Shown here: positions 25,896 to 34,161 of the stretch, piece by piece
Position numbering within the stretch: position 1 is the first letter of the stretch
Layout of the letters: each line of letters starts with the position of its first letter
Assembly: GCA_963972195.1 (NCBI GenBank)
Contig: CAXATH010000001.1
Span: 124,001-188,000, forward strand
Direction: 5' to 3'
DNA: 64,000 bases
Source of the DNA: Litorimonas sp963972195
Lineage (GTDB): Bacteria > Pseudomonadota > Alphaproteobacteria > Caulobacterales > Maricaulaceae
The notes under the pieces: generated by a model
Told to the model about the DNA's origin: nothing
Seen by the model: only the letters and a program-made list of their open reading frames with translations
Database searches by the model: none
Made by a program: the position numbers and the translations under genes

Positions 25896-26646
25896 CTGAA
25901 AGCTCCCTTTTCTTTAATATCTCACTGACCAATTCATGATCGGAGACTTTATCGACATCAATGGCGGCTTCGGCGAACGGGAGAAGAACAGGTTTGGCTG
26001 ATATTCCTATTTTCCGACCGGCTTCCTCAAACGCGCCCTGAAGGGATAATCGACCTGCTGCATATTTGAGACCTAACCCAATTCCAATCTTACGGGCCAG
26101 TTTAAGCGGTTGCTTCCTCAGGTGTTGGGCCTCTCTCCAAAATTCGAGCGCGGCGAGGCCCTTCTCGTTTGCTATAAAAAACAAATTACATCCCGAGACT
26201 GCTTCGTCGGAGAATCGCAAATAGGTTCGTTTGGTATTCGGATGGCCCTCTTGTATGATAGCCTCATTAGCTAAACCGACACAGAAATCTGCGCCGCTGG
26301 CTATCGAGCCATTTATAAAGCTTGCGATCATGTCAGCCCTTAACAAAGGGTGATCCCCCGTTGTCATGAGGCAAGGAAAACTTGCATTTTTTAAAGCGAT
26401 AAGAGCGCTGTCTGCGGGGCCCATCCCGCTCTCTTTGATTAACCAGCCCTCGCCTGCATTTGGGTAGCCTGAAATCATGTAAGGCCGGGCAAGCCCCGCC
26501 GCTTCTAGGGCAGACTCCACCCAACTCAACATAGGCCTGTCAAGAATAGGGGTTTCAACTTTGTAATCGACGTTAAATTCGGCGCATAAAGGGTCCGTAA
26601 CCCCGGCCCTCTGTCCTGCCAAAACAAGTGTACTCACATGTTTCAT
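25882..26646 (-). CDS. Small nucleotidyltransferase (candidate phosphoglycerate cytidylyltransferase, CpgD-like)
   Basis: A 254-residue protein of the MobA/IspD-like nucleotidyltransferase fold. It starts with STLVLAGQRAG, a variant of the LAAGxGxR nucleotide loop, then has PCLMTTGDHPLLRADMI, which supplies the metal-binding Asp. In Caulobacter crescentus a nucleotidyltransferase of the sphingolipid locus (CpgD) has been reported to make CDP-glycerate for ceramide diphosphoglycerate. This gene sits directly beside the ceramide synthase homologue and could be its counterpart, but I could not compare sequences. Coupled by ATGA to the ceramide synthase gene and overlapping the flippase by 14 bases. 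Confidence 0.7.
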   Translation of the reverse strand: MKHVSTLVLAGQRAGVTDPLCAEFNVDYKVETPILDRPMLSWVESALEAAGLARPYMISGYPNAGEGWLIKESGMGPADSALIALKNASFPCLMTTGDHPLLRADMIASFINGSIASGADFCVGLANEAIIQEGHPNTKRTYLRFSDEAVSGCNLFFIANEKGLAALEFWREAQHLRKQPLKLARKIGIGLGLKYAAGRLSLQGAFEEAGRKIGISAKPVLLPFAEAAIDVDKVSDHELVSEILKKRELSDENS

Positions 26647-27791
26647 GAGACGATATTTTTTTCGTACATTCTGTAGGTTTTATAACGGGTTGCGGCAGCT
26701 TCCTCACAAATACCTATCATCCCTTTATTGTCTTCCAAAATCCAAGACAGTTCGCAATGCGAGAAGCCCTTTTCACGGCCTGCCGCAAACACGGTTTCAC
26801 AAAGTTGAGCGACCAAAGCCAAGCCTTTTCGCGTATTCTGATGAGCTTTCCTCAGACCCATCAAGGGAATCCGCGCCTGTTTGACGCCTGAGACTTTCAA
26901 CCGCCAGACGAGTTTCGCCCACCCAAACGGCAGGAGCTTGCCGTCAAGCCCTTCTGAGAGGGCGTTCAGGTCCGGAACCATCCATATGTAAGCGGCCGGC
27001 ATATCATCAATATAACCGATCCAAAATCCGTCTTCAAAAATAAGCGGTTTGATTTCTTTGGCCATATGTTCGATCTGCTCATCACTAAAGGGTAGAAACC
27101 CCCAATTTTCTGACCAAGCGTCGTTGAAAATGTCCATCACCAAATCGACATCGCCTCGAAAGTTTTTCTTATCAAGTTTTCTCCAGCGAATGGACTTGTT
27201 TCTCTGAGCATAGCTTAGCAATGACTGAAGAAATTTTGACCGTGGATAACCAGCGGCCAGCTCTGCTTGATAAGCGAACATATCAACTGCCTTTGTAAGA
27301 CCGAATGATTCGCAATATTGTCTATAATCCGGACGTCCGAACGGCATCATCATGACGGGGGCCGTATCAAACCCTTCAATCAAAAGCCCGCACTCTTCAT
27401 TTACGCTCCATTGGGAGGGGCCTACCATGCGCCTGCGCCCGGCCGTCTTCAGCCAAGCCTCGGCAGACGATAGGAGAGCGCGCGCTACGTTTCCGTCATC
27501 GATACAGTCGAAATACCCGAAAAACCCGGTATTATCACCATATTGGGTGTCATGTTTTTCAAGCGTGAAAGCCGCTATCCGTCCGACGACCTGATCATTC
27601 GCGACAGCTAGAAAAAGTTGACGATTTGTCGGAGCGCCGGGGTTTTTTTCAGGATCAATCTGTTCCTGCCGTTCAAATCGCAACGGCGCTCGCCAATTTG
27701 GAGCGTCTCTGTAAAGGCCGTAAGGAAAAGACAAAAACCGCTTTTCATCCGACGCAGTACTAATCGCTATGATATCAATTTGAGCAGTCAC
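26643..27791 (-). CDS. bcerS: GNAT-type bacterial ceramide synthase candidate
   Basis: A 382-residue GNAT-fold acyltransferase. It has an N-terminal segment FPYGLYRDAPNWRAPLRFE, a central acyl-CoA-type domain (LFLAVANDQVVGRIAAF; later a W-rich MDIFNDAWSENWGFLPF), and a C-terminal NTRKGLALVAQLCETVF. Work in Caulobacter showed that a GNAT protein of the sphingolipid locus, bCerS, N-acylates the long-chain base; this gene has the same fold, size range and setting. The start is most likely GTG at 27791 (GGGGAT five bases upstream) rather than a TTG at 27803. An ordinary N-acetyltransferase is the alternative. Confidence 0.72.
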   Translation of the reverse strand: MTAQIDIIAISTASDEKRFLSFPYGLYRDAPNWRAPLRFERQEQIDPEKNPGAPTNRQLFLAVANDQVVGRIAAFTLEKHDTQYGDNTGFFGYFDCIDDGNVARALLSSAEAWLKTAGRRRMVGPSQWSVNEECGLLIEGFDTAPVMMMPFGRPDYRQYCESFGLTKAVDMFAYQAELAAGYPRSKFLQSLLSYAQRNKSIRWRKLDKKNFRGDVDLVMDIFNDAWSENWGFLPFSDEQIEHMAKEIKPLIFEDGFWIGYIDDMPAAYIWMVPDLNALSEGLDGKLLPFGWAKLVWRLKVSGVKQARIPLMGLRKAHQNTRKGLALVAQLCETVFAAGREKGFSHCELSWILEDNKGMIGICEEAAATRYKTYRMYEKNIVS

Positions 27792-27836
27792 AACGATCCC
27801 CAAGCTTGAAAGGCAAGTATCGGGCTTTTGTTCGGC

Positions 27837-28409
27837 TTATTTCGACAGGTCAACCAAATTGATGACGATATCAGTACCGGTCAGAGGCACATCAAAGCTC
27901 GTCTCAGAATATTTCGGGAGACGAAGCGCTTTTATCTCTGGGTTTCCAGAGAGACCATATGGCTCCAATGGCTTGAAGTTCCATGCCTTTTTGAGCCGGC
28001 GGTCTCCATCAATATCGTGATACCCTACGACGGCATAAGACCCGGGTGTTGGCACATTAATGCACAGCTTTTGGGACCCTTGCTCGGCAGGAACGCGAAT
28101 TCTTCTTAATTTACCGCTTTTTCTGAGAAAGTTGTCCTCTCCAAAAAGCTCAAGCTTTAGAATGCCCTCTTTCGAGACATTGTTCACCGTGACGCGAATT
28201 TGCAGTCCATCTTCTACGCAATAATCGGACTTATCACTGTCATAGAGCTCTAACCCTAATTTATTGCCGATGGCAGAGATTTCCTCATCTGGTTCTTCGT
28301 CATCGTCATCCTGACGGCTTTGCGCGAGAGCGCTAGTCGAGAAAATCGCGAATATTGTAAATATTACAAAGATTTCGGATAAAAATCTGTGAAGTAAGTT
28401 TGCTTTCAC
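27837..28409 (-). CDS. Exported DUF2141-like protein
   Basis: A 190-residue secreted or periplasmic protein. It has a signal peptide (hydrophobic residues 12-28, cleavage near ALAQS), an acidic stretch of Asp/Glu, and a beta-sandwich region with the DUF2141 hallmark GSYAVVGYHDIDGDRRL and EPYGLSGN. DUF2141 has no known activity. The start is a GTG with AAGGG six bases upstream. It heads the minus-strand part of the lipid island, directly upstream of the ceramide synthase gene and divergent from lptF, so it may be a periplasmic partner in lipid handling. That role is inference. Confidence 0.8.
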   Translation of the reverse strand: MKANLLHRFLSEIFVIFTIFAIFSTSALAQSRQDDDDEEPDEEISAIGNKLGLELYDSDKSDYCVEDGLQIRVTVNNVSKEGILKLELFGEDNFLRKSGKLRRIRVPAEQGSQKLCINVPTPGSYAVVGYHDIDGDRRLKKAWNFKPLEPYGLSGNPEIKALRLPKYSETSFDVPLTGTDIVINLVDLSK

Positions 28410-28451
28410 GGTCTGCCCTTATTAAGCCCTAAATTCATAGTGACGCAATCG

Positions 28452-28465
28452 GTCTGAATACAGAC
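28452..28465. promoter_or_regulatory. Inverted repeat in the divergent lptF / DUF2141 promoter region
   Basis: GTCTG-AATA-CAGAC, a perfect five-base-pair dyad in the middle of the 101-base region between the two divergent halves of the lipid island. Its position suits an operator controlling both directions; the binding protein is unknown. Confidence 0.4.
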
Positions 28466-28510
28466 TGAATATGGACAGCTTACAGAAAGAGTAAAGGTCT
28501 AACTACAGAG

Positions 28511-29728
28511 ATGATGGGCAGGCTGAACCTATATCTTTTCAAACGGGCCTCCGTAAATATCGGTGGGTTAGTTGTTTTTGCGTGCTGCGTTCTACTTTTG
28601 GAGCGCCTATTGCGTATTTTCGAAATTGTGTCGAATTCCTCCAATCCCGCCGCTGACGCCAGCCGAATGATTTACAACCTGCTGCCCCATTACTTGGGGA
28701 TGGCGGTTCCAATGGCTCTACTTCTGGGAACAATCATAACAATAGATCGCTTTTCGCGGTCAAGTGAGCTCACAGCCGCCCTTGGCGCCGGCGTCTCGCT
28801 CTTTCACATGACGAAACCATTCGTCCTATTAGGTGCGATCCTGGCCTGTTTGACGATATTTATTGAGGGTTATCTCCAACCTGTCGGCCGATATAATTAT
28901 CGACAACTGGTCAATGTCGTGAAGCAACAGAGTTTCACAGCAGCCCTTCGGGAAGGTACGTTTACGACCGTTGGCACCAGAACCTTTTTTGCGGGAACAG
29001 ATTTATCCGGCTCCGCTATTGGCCCTATCTTTATTTATGAGTCGACCGAAGACTCAGATGGCAATCAGCTCGGGTTTCGGATGACGACGGCCAATGAAGG
29101 GCGGCTGGTCGTACAGGAAGACAGTAATGACCCCGTACTACAGCTTTCTTCCGGGCGTTATTATCAAGTTGAAAATGATGATCAGTTTGACGGGGATTTG
29201 AGTTTCAGCAGTGCGGATGTAACCGGCGCCGCCTCAGTCATTGAATACCGTGCCCGGGGCGATGATGAGAGAGAGCTTACATCGGTTGAATTATTCAAAA
29301 ACCGTAAAGGCACTTATCTCGATACACTCACCAAAGAAACCAATAACGCCGCCTTACACTTGCGCGTTGGCCGTGCGTTTTTATTAATTCTTCTGCCCTT
29401 CATTGCAGTTCCTTTCGGCTTAAATTACGGGCGCAACCCGTCTTCTGCCGGTATTTTTATAGGTGTCGTATTCTTGGTTTCCTTACAAAAGGCGTTAGAA
29501 TTCGGACAAGGCTTGGGCGCTTCAGCTAAAATTCCGCCTTGGCTCGGAATATGGTCCGTTATTACTGTGGTCACAATTTTTGCAGCTTATATATTTTGGA
29601 AAAGTGCTTATAAAATGGGCCAGCCACCACTGACCTCATTTGCAATGCAAGTCGCCCATTGGCAAAAAGAGACACGTTCTGCTGTCTCCCGTGTTCGGGG
29701 GAAACTCTCAGGGGCCGACAGTGCTTAA
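28511..29728 (+). CDS. LptF-type permease (LptF/LptG family)
   Basis: A 405-residue protein of the YjgP/YjgQ family. These proteins pair with LptG and the LptB ATPase to pull lipopolysaccharide out of the inner membrane. Six membrane helices are split by a periplasmic beta-jellyroll region (about residues 140-265). The N-terminal helix SVNIGGLVVFACCVLLLERLLR and LPHYLGMAVPMALLLGTI are typical. The gene forms a plus-strand unit with lptG, a lipid kinase and a Tam41-like enzyme, not with lptD or pepA where canonical lptFG often lie. A sphingolipid-specific role is inferred; it could also be the only lptF of the cell. Confidence 0.85.
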   Translation: MMGRLNLYLFKRASVNIGGLVVFACCVLLLERLLRIFEIVSNSSNPAADASRMIYNLLPHYLGMAVPMALLLGTIITIDRFSRSSELTAALGAGVSLFHMTKPFVLLGAILACLTIFIEGYLQPVGRYNYRQLVNVVKQQSFTAALREGTFTTVGTRTFFAGTDLSGSAIGPIFIYESTEDSDGNQLGFRMTTANEGRLVVQEDSNDPVLQLSSGRYYQVENDDQFDGDLSFSSADVTGAASVIEYRARGDDERELTSVELFKNRKGTYLDTLTKETNNAALHLRVGRAFLLILLPFIAVPFGLNYGRNPSSAGIFIGVVFLVSLQKALEFGQGLGASAKIPPWLGIWSVITVVTIFAAYIFWKSAYKMGQPPLTSFAMQVAHWQKETRSAVSRVRGKLSGADSA

Positions 29729-30800
29729 ATTCGGTCTCTATCTATCTAAAACCTTTTTGTTTACTTGGGTAGGAACCGTATTCGGAATGCTGGTTCTCAT
29801 CGGGCTGCTGGACAGCTTGGCCAATGGAGCTGATATTGTTGCCAGCGGAGAAGGCTTTCAAGGGACATTCCGATATATGCTGTTGCGCGCCCCGGTTATT
29901 TTTGACCGAATATTTGTCTTCACGCTCGTGGTCGCTATCCTTCTGGTCTTTGTTAAACTGATCCGTCAACACGAGTTGGTGGCATTATTAGGTTTTGGAA
30001 TTTCCGCGCCAAAGCAAATTCTGCTACTCGCTCCGATCGTGCTTGGCGCCAGCCTAGTCTCAATCTCATTTATTGATATAGCCATGGCGCCAGCTGTCCG
30101 GGCTCTACAGGACTGGGGAATCGGTGAATATAAGGTCAAAAACATCACCTCTGAAAACCCCTTATGGCTCGAGGATGGCGAAGATATTGTCCGCGCTACC
30201 GAACGAATAAGCTATACCCGCCTAGGAAACATACAAATCTTTGAACGCGGCGAGGCCGGCGAGGTTAAATCCGTTTTATGGGCCGAAAGCGCAAATTACG
30301 CTGAACCGAACTGGTCCCTTCACGGCGTTAGAATTTTGACAGTGGCCGGATCTGATGGTGAGAAACGCAGCGCCCTTAGAGACCCATCTCCCCGTATGTG
30401 GGAAACGAGCCAAACGCCTGAATCAATTGCCCGCTTGGCGGCTGAACCTCGTGATATTTCGATGTCCGAGATGAGAAACTTTATGATGCGGGGGAATTCA
30501 GGCTCTAAACCCCGCTTCGCCTACAGTTTTTGGCACGCTCACCGCCTAACCCGCCCAATAGCCGCCTTGATTCTGCTTCTTTGCTGCGTATCTCTCATGC
30601 AACGTACCGGAAGAGAAGATACCGGAGATAAAACACTTTTCGTTGGTATTACGATGGGATTTGTTTTTCTGATCATAGACGGAGCTATGGCAACATTTGC
30701 GACGTCTGGCGGACTAGGGGTCGCCGCAGCTATTTCGTTCCCTCTGGCTCTATTCGGTCTGTTTGGCGCTTTCATGCTTGTCCGAACAGAAAGTATTTAG
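29721..30800 (+). CDS. LptG-type permease (LptF/LptG family)
   Basis: A 359-residue partner of the preceding LptF-type protein, with the same six-helix and jellyroll layout. The N-terminus is LKFGLYLSKTFLFTW, then GMLVLIGLLDSLANGADI, a soluble region from about 130 to 265, and C-terminal helices ending FMLVRTESI. The start is the GTG at 29721, eight bases inside lptF with AGGGG upstream; the longer reading frame would run deep into lptF. The overlap means the two permease halves are made together. The lipid kinase gene follows nine bases later. Confidence 0.85.
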   Translation: MLKFGLYLSKTFLFTWVGTVFGMLVLIGLLDSLANGADIVASGEGFQGTFRYMLLRAPVIFDRIFVFTLVVAILLVFVKLIRQHELVALLGFGISAPKQILLLAPIVLGASLVSISFIDIAMAPAVRALQDWGIGEYKVKNITSENPLWLEDGEDIVRATERISYTRLGNIQIFERGEAGEVKSVLWAESANYAEPNWSLHGVRILTVAGSDGEKRSALRDPSPRMWETSQTPESIARLAAEPRDISMSEMRNFMMRGNSGSKPRFAYSFWHAHRLTRPIAALILLLCCVSLMQRTGREDTGDKTLFVGITMGFVFLIIDGAMATFATSGGLGVAAAISFPLALFGLFGAFMLVRTESI

Positions 30801-30809
30801 GGTGCGTCC

Positions 30810-31748
30810 ATGTCAATTTTGGCCATCTCTAATGCGAAAGCCCGCTCAGTTGCAAAACAAGGTTCAGCTCTTTCATTAAAAAGACTGCCGGAAAATAGTG
30901 AACACTTTATCAGTCAGGATAAAAGTGACCTTCTGCCGCTCATGAGAAAGGCCCGTGAGAAGAAAACGCGACATATTCTTATTGAAGGCGGCGACGGCAC
31001 CGTGCGTACGGTTATGACGGCCTTATTGAATAGCTATGAGATAAAGGACGAACTGCCCGCAGTCTCAATTTTACCAAGCGGAACAACCAATCAAATTGCC
31101 AGAAACATTGGCCTTAAAGACCTGTCAGATTTGAAGGCAATTCAGGACGGCAACATAAAGGCTCACTCCATATCTCTGGTGAAAATCGATCGGGTTACAG
31201 TGGATAAAAGTCCGACAAATCCGCTATATGGATTTCTGTTTTCAACCGGCGCCCTGCCCCATGTCAGCCGATTTGCGCAGGAGAAACTCAATGGAAATGG
31301 CGTCGGAGGCGGAACAGCGGTTGTCGGCGCCGTTTTGAAAGCTGTGACAGGCGATAAATCACGTCTTATGCCGCCCGTGAAGCATAAAATGAAAGCCCGG
31401 TTAGGCGGTCAGACCCTTTTCAAACATAAGGGCGTCGCCCTTGGTACGATTATGACCACTCTGCCCTCTCTGATGCTCGGTCTAGATCCATTTTGGGGCG
31501 AAGAGAATGCCCCTTTGCGGATGACTTGGGCGGAGGCCGACAGCCGCAAACTTGGCCGAAATGTGGCTGGCTTGTGGATGGGGCGCAAGCAAGACCGCGC
31601 TCAGGATGGGTATTACAGTCATAATATCGACCGATTGACCCTGAAAACAATTGCGCCGGCCACGTTGGACGGTGACTTTCTGGATTTTACCGAGCAAAAA
31701 CTTCGTATTTCAGCGTCTCGTCCTGTTACCTTTTGGCGGGCAGGATGA
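30810..31748 (+). CDS. cpgB: Lipid kinase of the diacylglycerol kinase catalytic family, candidate ceramide kinase
   Basis: A 312-residue kinase of the DagK/YegS/sphingosine-kinase family. It has the glycine-rich EGGDGTVRTV at residues 59-68 (GGDGT) and the LPSGTTNQIARN loop at 89-99, plus a C-terminal beta-domain. Diacylglycerol kinases phosphorylate a lipid hydroxyl with ATP. In Caulobacter the homologue within the ceramide locus (CpgB) is a ceramide kinase, and the setting between lptFG, a Tam41-like gene and spt agrees with that. The gene symbol rests on context and motifs, not an alignment. Its stop overlaps the next start (ATGA). Confidence 0.75.
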   Translation: MSILAISNAKARSVAKQGSALSLKRLPENSEHFISQDKSDLLPLMRKAREKKTRHILIEGGDGTVRTVMTALLNSYEIKDELPAVSILPSGTTNQIARNIGLKDLSDLKAIQDGNIKAHSISLVKIDRVTVDKSPTNPLYGFLFSTGALPHVSRFAQEKLNGNGVGGGTAVVGAVLKAVTGDKSRLMPPVKHKMKARLGGQTLFKHKGVALGTIMTTLPSLMLGLDPFWGEENAPLRMTWAEADSRKLGRNVAGLWMGRKQDRAQDGYYSHNIDRLTLKTIAPATLDGDFLDFTEQKLRISASRPVTFWRAG

Positions 31749-32662
31749 ACGATCCGGTTTTAAAAATTATTCGTTCGGAAGTTCTGGAGCCGCCAGCCAG
31801 AGTAAATGATGTTTTGGACGCGATCGAAGCACAACATAAAGATCGAGTCCTAGCGTTTGTGTATTACGGGTCGTCTCTAAGGGAGATGAGCAATCCTGAT
31901 AAAATGTTGGATTTTTATGTTCTGGTCGACAGTTATCGCGCGGTTCACGGCAAAGGACTACGCGCCCTGTTGAACCGCTTTATTCCCCCGGCCGTCTATT
32001 ACATTGAACGCGAGGGGAAAGACGGGGTTCTGTCGACCTGTAAATATTCAATCCTTAGTCTGAAAGAGTTTGAACGACGCTGTACGGGCAAAGTTCTCCA
32101 GTCTCAGGTTTGGGGACGTTTTTCCCAACCCTGCGTGCTCTTGCGGGCCAAAGACCATTCGATTTCCGAACGCGTGTGTCAGGCGCGCACCAAAGCGGTG
32201 CGGCATATGGCTAGCCAGTCCGCGCCGTTAGTTGCTCCCAAAGCTTCGGCAGCGGAAATCTGGGGACGGGGTTTTTATGAGAGTTACCGAACAGAACTAA
32301 GACCTGAAAGCTCTGTCGGGCGGTCACAGGAAATCGTCGAAAGATTCGCTGAAAGATACACATCACTAACGACAGCGCTTTACGGTCCCCCTGATAAATC
32401 CGGCGGGTATACCTTACCAAATGAAAATGAGAGCCAAGTAAAACGGCTCTGGTTTTGGCGGCGCATTCAAGGCAAACCGCTTTCAATCCTCAGAATATTA
32501 AATAGTGCAGCCACATTTGATGGCGGTCTGGATTATGTGCTTAGAAAGCTAAAGAACCATTCTGGGGTTGAATATCAACCGACACCTTTCCAACGAAAAC
32601 ATCCGGTTCTCACCTCACCCGTTATGGGATGGGAGCTATGGCGTAAGGGCGCCTTTCGCTAG
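31745..32662 (+). CDS. Tam41-like nucleotidyltransferase of the sphingolipid locus
   Basis: A 305-residue protein with the pattern of Tam41/Mmp37, the mitochondrial phosphatidate cytidylyltransferase. It has FVYYGSSLREM at residues 39-48 (nucleotidyltransferase Gly-Ser), followed by DKMLDFYVLVD with likely metal acids Asp56 and Asp62, then NRFIPPAVYYIERE and STCKYSILSLKEFERRC. Tam41 makes CDP-diacylglycerol. Here the neighbour makes a lipid phosphate, so CDP-activation of a ceramide phosphate or related lipid is an attractive guess. In Caulobacter a gene beside the ceramide kinase (cpgC) is also required for ceramide phosphoglycerate. Family call good, substrate inferred. The stop is three bases from that of spt, which converges. 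Confidence 0.68.
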   Translation: MNDPVLKIIRSEVLEPPARVNDVLDAIEAQHKDRVLAFVYYGSSLREMSNPDKMLDFYVLVDSYRAVHGKGLRALLNRFIPPAVYYIEREGKDGVLSTCKYSILSLKEFERRCTGKVLQSQVWGRFSQPCVLLRAKDHSISERVCQARTKAVRHMASQSAPLVAPKASAAEIWGRGFYESYRTELRPESSVGRSQEIVERFAERYTSLTTALYGPPDKSGGYTLPNENESQVKRLWFWRRIQGKPLSILRILNSAATFDGGLDYVLRKLKNHSGVEYQPTPFQRKHPVLTSPVMGWELWRKGAFR

Positions 32663-32665
32663 AGA

Positions 32666-33895
32666 CTACTCTGCTGCGAGTTTAGCCGCCATGTCCTGCA
32701 TCATTTCACCCTGAGCGTTTTTAAGATTGCCAAAGGCTGTCAGAAGTGTGTCGATATCTTCTTTGGTGTGAGCAGCAGATAGGCTGATACGTAGCAAGCT
32801 TGAGCTTTGCGGAGTTCCTGGCGGAACTGCGAGATTAACATATACACCGTTTTCAATCAGCCAATTCCACTCCATGGCGGCGATTGCTTCATTTGGGCGG
32901 CGTATAGCTATAACCGGGCTCGCTTCGGAGCAAAGATCATAGCTCATTTCTTTCAAACCCGCATGGAGTTGCTCGGATCTCTCTTTGAGATTCGTGCGCA
33001 AATGTCCGCCTGACTTAACCTTTTCAACTGCAGCGCGGGCCGCAGCAATATTGGACGGCGTCGCAGAGGCCGTAAACATGTAGGGCCTCATGACTTTTCG
33101 AGTAATTTCAAATTCCTTGTGTCGAGACGCACAGAAGCCGCCCACAGAGGCCAAACTTTTGGAAAACGTACCGGAAATAAAGTCAATTTTGTCCAACACG
33201 CCCTGCTCTTCGGCAATTCCGCATCCGGTGGGCCCAAAGACGCCGTAGCTATGGGCTTCATCAATATAAAGGTATCCGCCATGACGGTGTGTCACGTCTA
33301 CAAACTCATCGACGGGGGCAATATCGCCAAACATTGAATACATGCCCTCAATGACCACCAGAGCATGGCCGCCCTCAATATCTCCGTGCCTGGCCAAACG
33401 CTTATCAAGATCTTCGGGTGAGTTATGGCGAAAACGGATTGTCGACGCGCCGGTGAGACGAGTCCCGTCAATGATGCAGGCATGAGCATCGGCATCCATA
33501 AATATCACGTCTTTTTCGCCAGCAAGCGCTGCAATAGCGGCAAGATTAGTCTGATATCCGGTGGTGAAAACAACACAGCTTGGCATGCCCAAATGATCGG
33601 CCAAGGCCTTTTCAAGGTCTAAATGTTCGGCATATGAGCCGTTGGCAACACGTGAACCAGTTGTGCCGGTGCCATGAGTTTCGATCGCTTTCTTCGCGGC
33701 AGAAACGCAATCCTCGTCAAAGGTCAGACCCAAATAATTGTTTGTTCCGGCGAGCAGAATCTCGCGATTTCCAATACGCCCTCTTGTTGCGTCAAGAATA
33801 TCATCAAACTGCACGCCAAGCGCGTCTTGTCCGATTTTCATCATCATATCGACGCGGGTTTTAAGTGGCGTGAATTTGTCAAAAAGAGAAGACAT
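32666..33895 (-). CDS. spt: Serine palmitoyltransferase
   Basis: A 409-residue PLP enzyme of the alpha-oxoamine synthase family, which joins serine to an acyl thioester to give 3-ketosphinganine, the first step of sphingolipid synthesis. It shows DADAHACIIDG (His138 stacks on PLP), DEAHSYGVFG at 212-221, and the PLP-binding lysine in SGTFSKSLAS (Lys246). The alternatives are 8-amino-7-oxononanoate synthase, 2-amino-3-ketobutyrate ligase and ALA synthase. The adjoining acp, reductase and acyl-ACP synthetase genes decide in favour of Spt; the true ALA synthase is the separate gene at 62.5 kb. Confidence 0.9.
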   Translation of the reverse strand: MSSLFDKFTPLKTRVDMMMKIGQDALGVQFDDILDATRGRIGNREILLAGTNNYLGLTFDEDCVSAAKKAIETHGTGTTGSRVANGSYAEHLDLEKALADHLGMPSCVVFTTGYQTNLAAIAALAGEKDVIFMDADAHACIIDGTRLTGASTIRFRHNSPEDLDKRLARHGDIEGGHALVVIEGMYSMFGDIAPVDEFVDVTHRHGGYLYIDEAHSYGVFGPTGCGIAEEQGVLDKIDFISGTFSKSLASVGGFCASRHKEFEITRKVMRPYMFTASATPSNIAAARAAVEKVKSGGHLRTNLKERSEQLHAGLKEMSYDLCSEASPVIAIRRPNEAIAAMEWNWLIENGVYVNLAVPPGTPQSSSLLRISLSAAHTKEDIDTLLTAFGNLKNAQGEMMQDMAAKLAAE

Positions 33896-33903
33896 CCTGT
33901 GTC

Positions 33904-34158
33904 CTATTCTGAAGTGAGTTCTTTGATGGCGTTGACGAGCTCTCCGACAGTTTTGATATCGCTCACCATCTCCATAGGGATAGAAATATCGTAGTGATCT
34001 TCGAGCCCCATGACCAAATCAAATACGGCTACAGAATCGACCTCCAAGTCAGACATAATCCCGCTCTCCCGATAAATCGGGCGGTTCTGGGGGTTATAGG
34101 GTTTAAGGAGCTCGCAGACTTTAGCGAAAATCTCATCACGATTTGGCGAAGATGTCAT
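33904..34158 (-). CDS. acpR: Dedicated acyl carrier protein for sphingolipid synthesis
   Basis: An 84-residue carrier with the phosphopantetheine site SDLEVDSVAVFDLVM (Asp41-Ser42), shorter and more divergent than the fatty-acid ACP. It probably carries the acyl chain loaded by the adjacent acyl-ACP synthetase and presents it to Spt. It lies eight bases upstream of spt and directly after the reductase gene, in the same order as the Caulobacter ceramide genes as I recall them. Confidence 0.88.
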   Translation of the reverse strand: MTSSPNRDEIFAKVCELLKPYNPQNRPIYRESGIMSDLEVDSVAVFDLVMGLEDHYDISIPMEMVSDIKTVGELVNAIKELTSE

Positions 34159-34161
34159 ATA

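Noticed and set aside
32666..33895. spt as 8-amino-7-oxononanoate synthase (bioF) or 2-amino-3-ketobutyrate ligase (kbl)
   Set aside because: No bio genes or tdh nearby, and the adjoining dedicated ACP, acyl-ACP synthetase and CerR-type reductase fit only the sphingolipid route.
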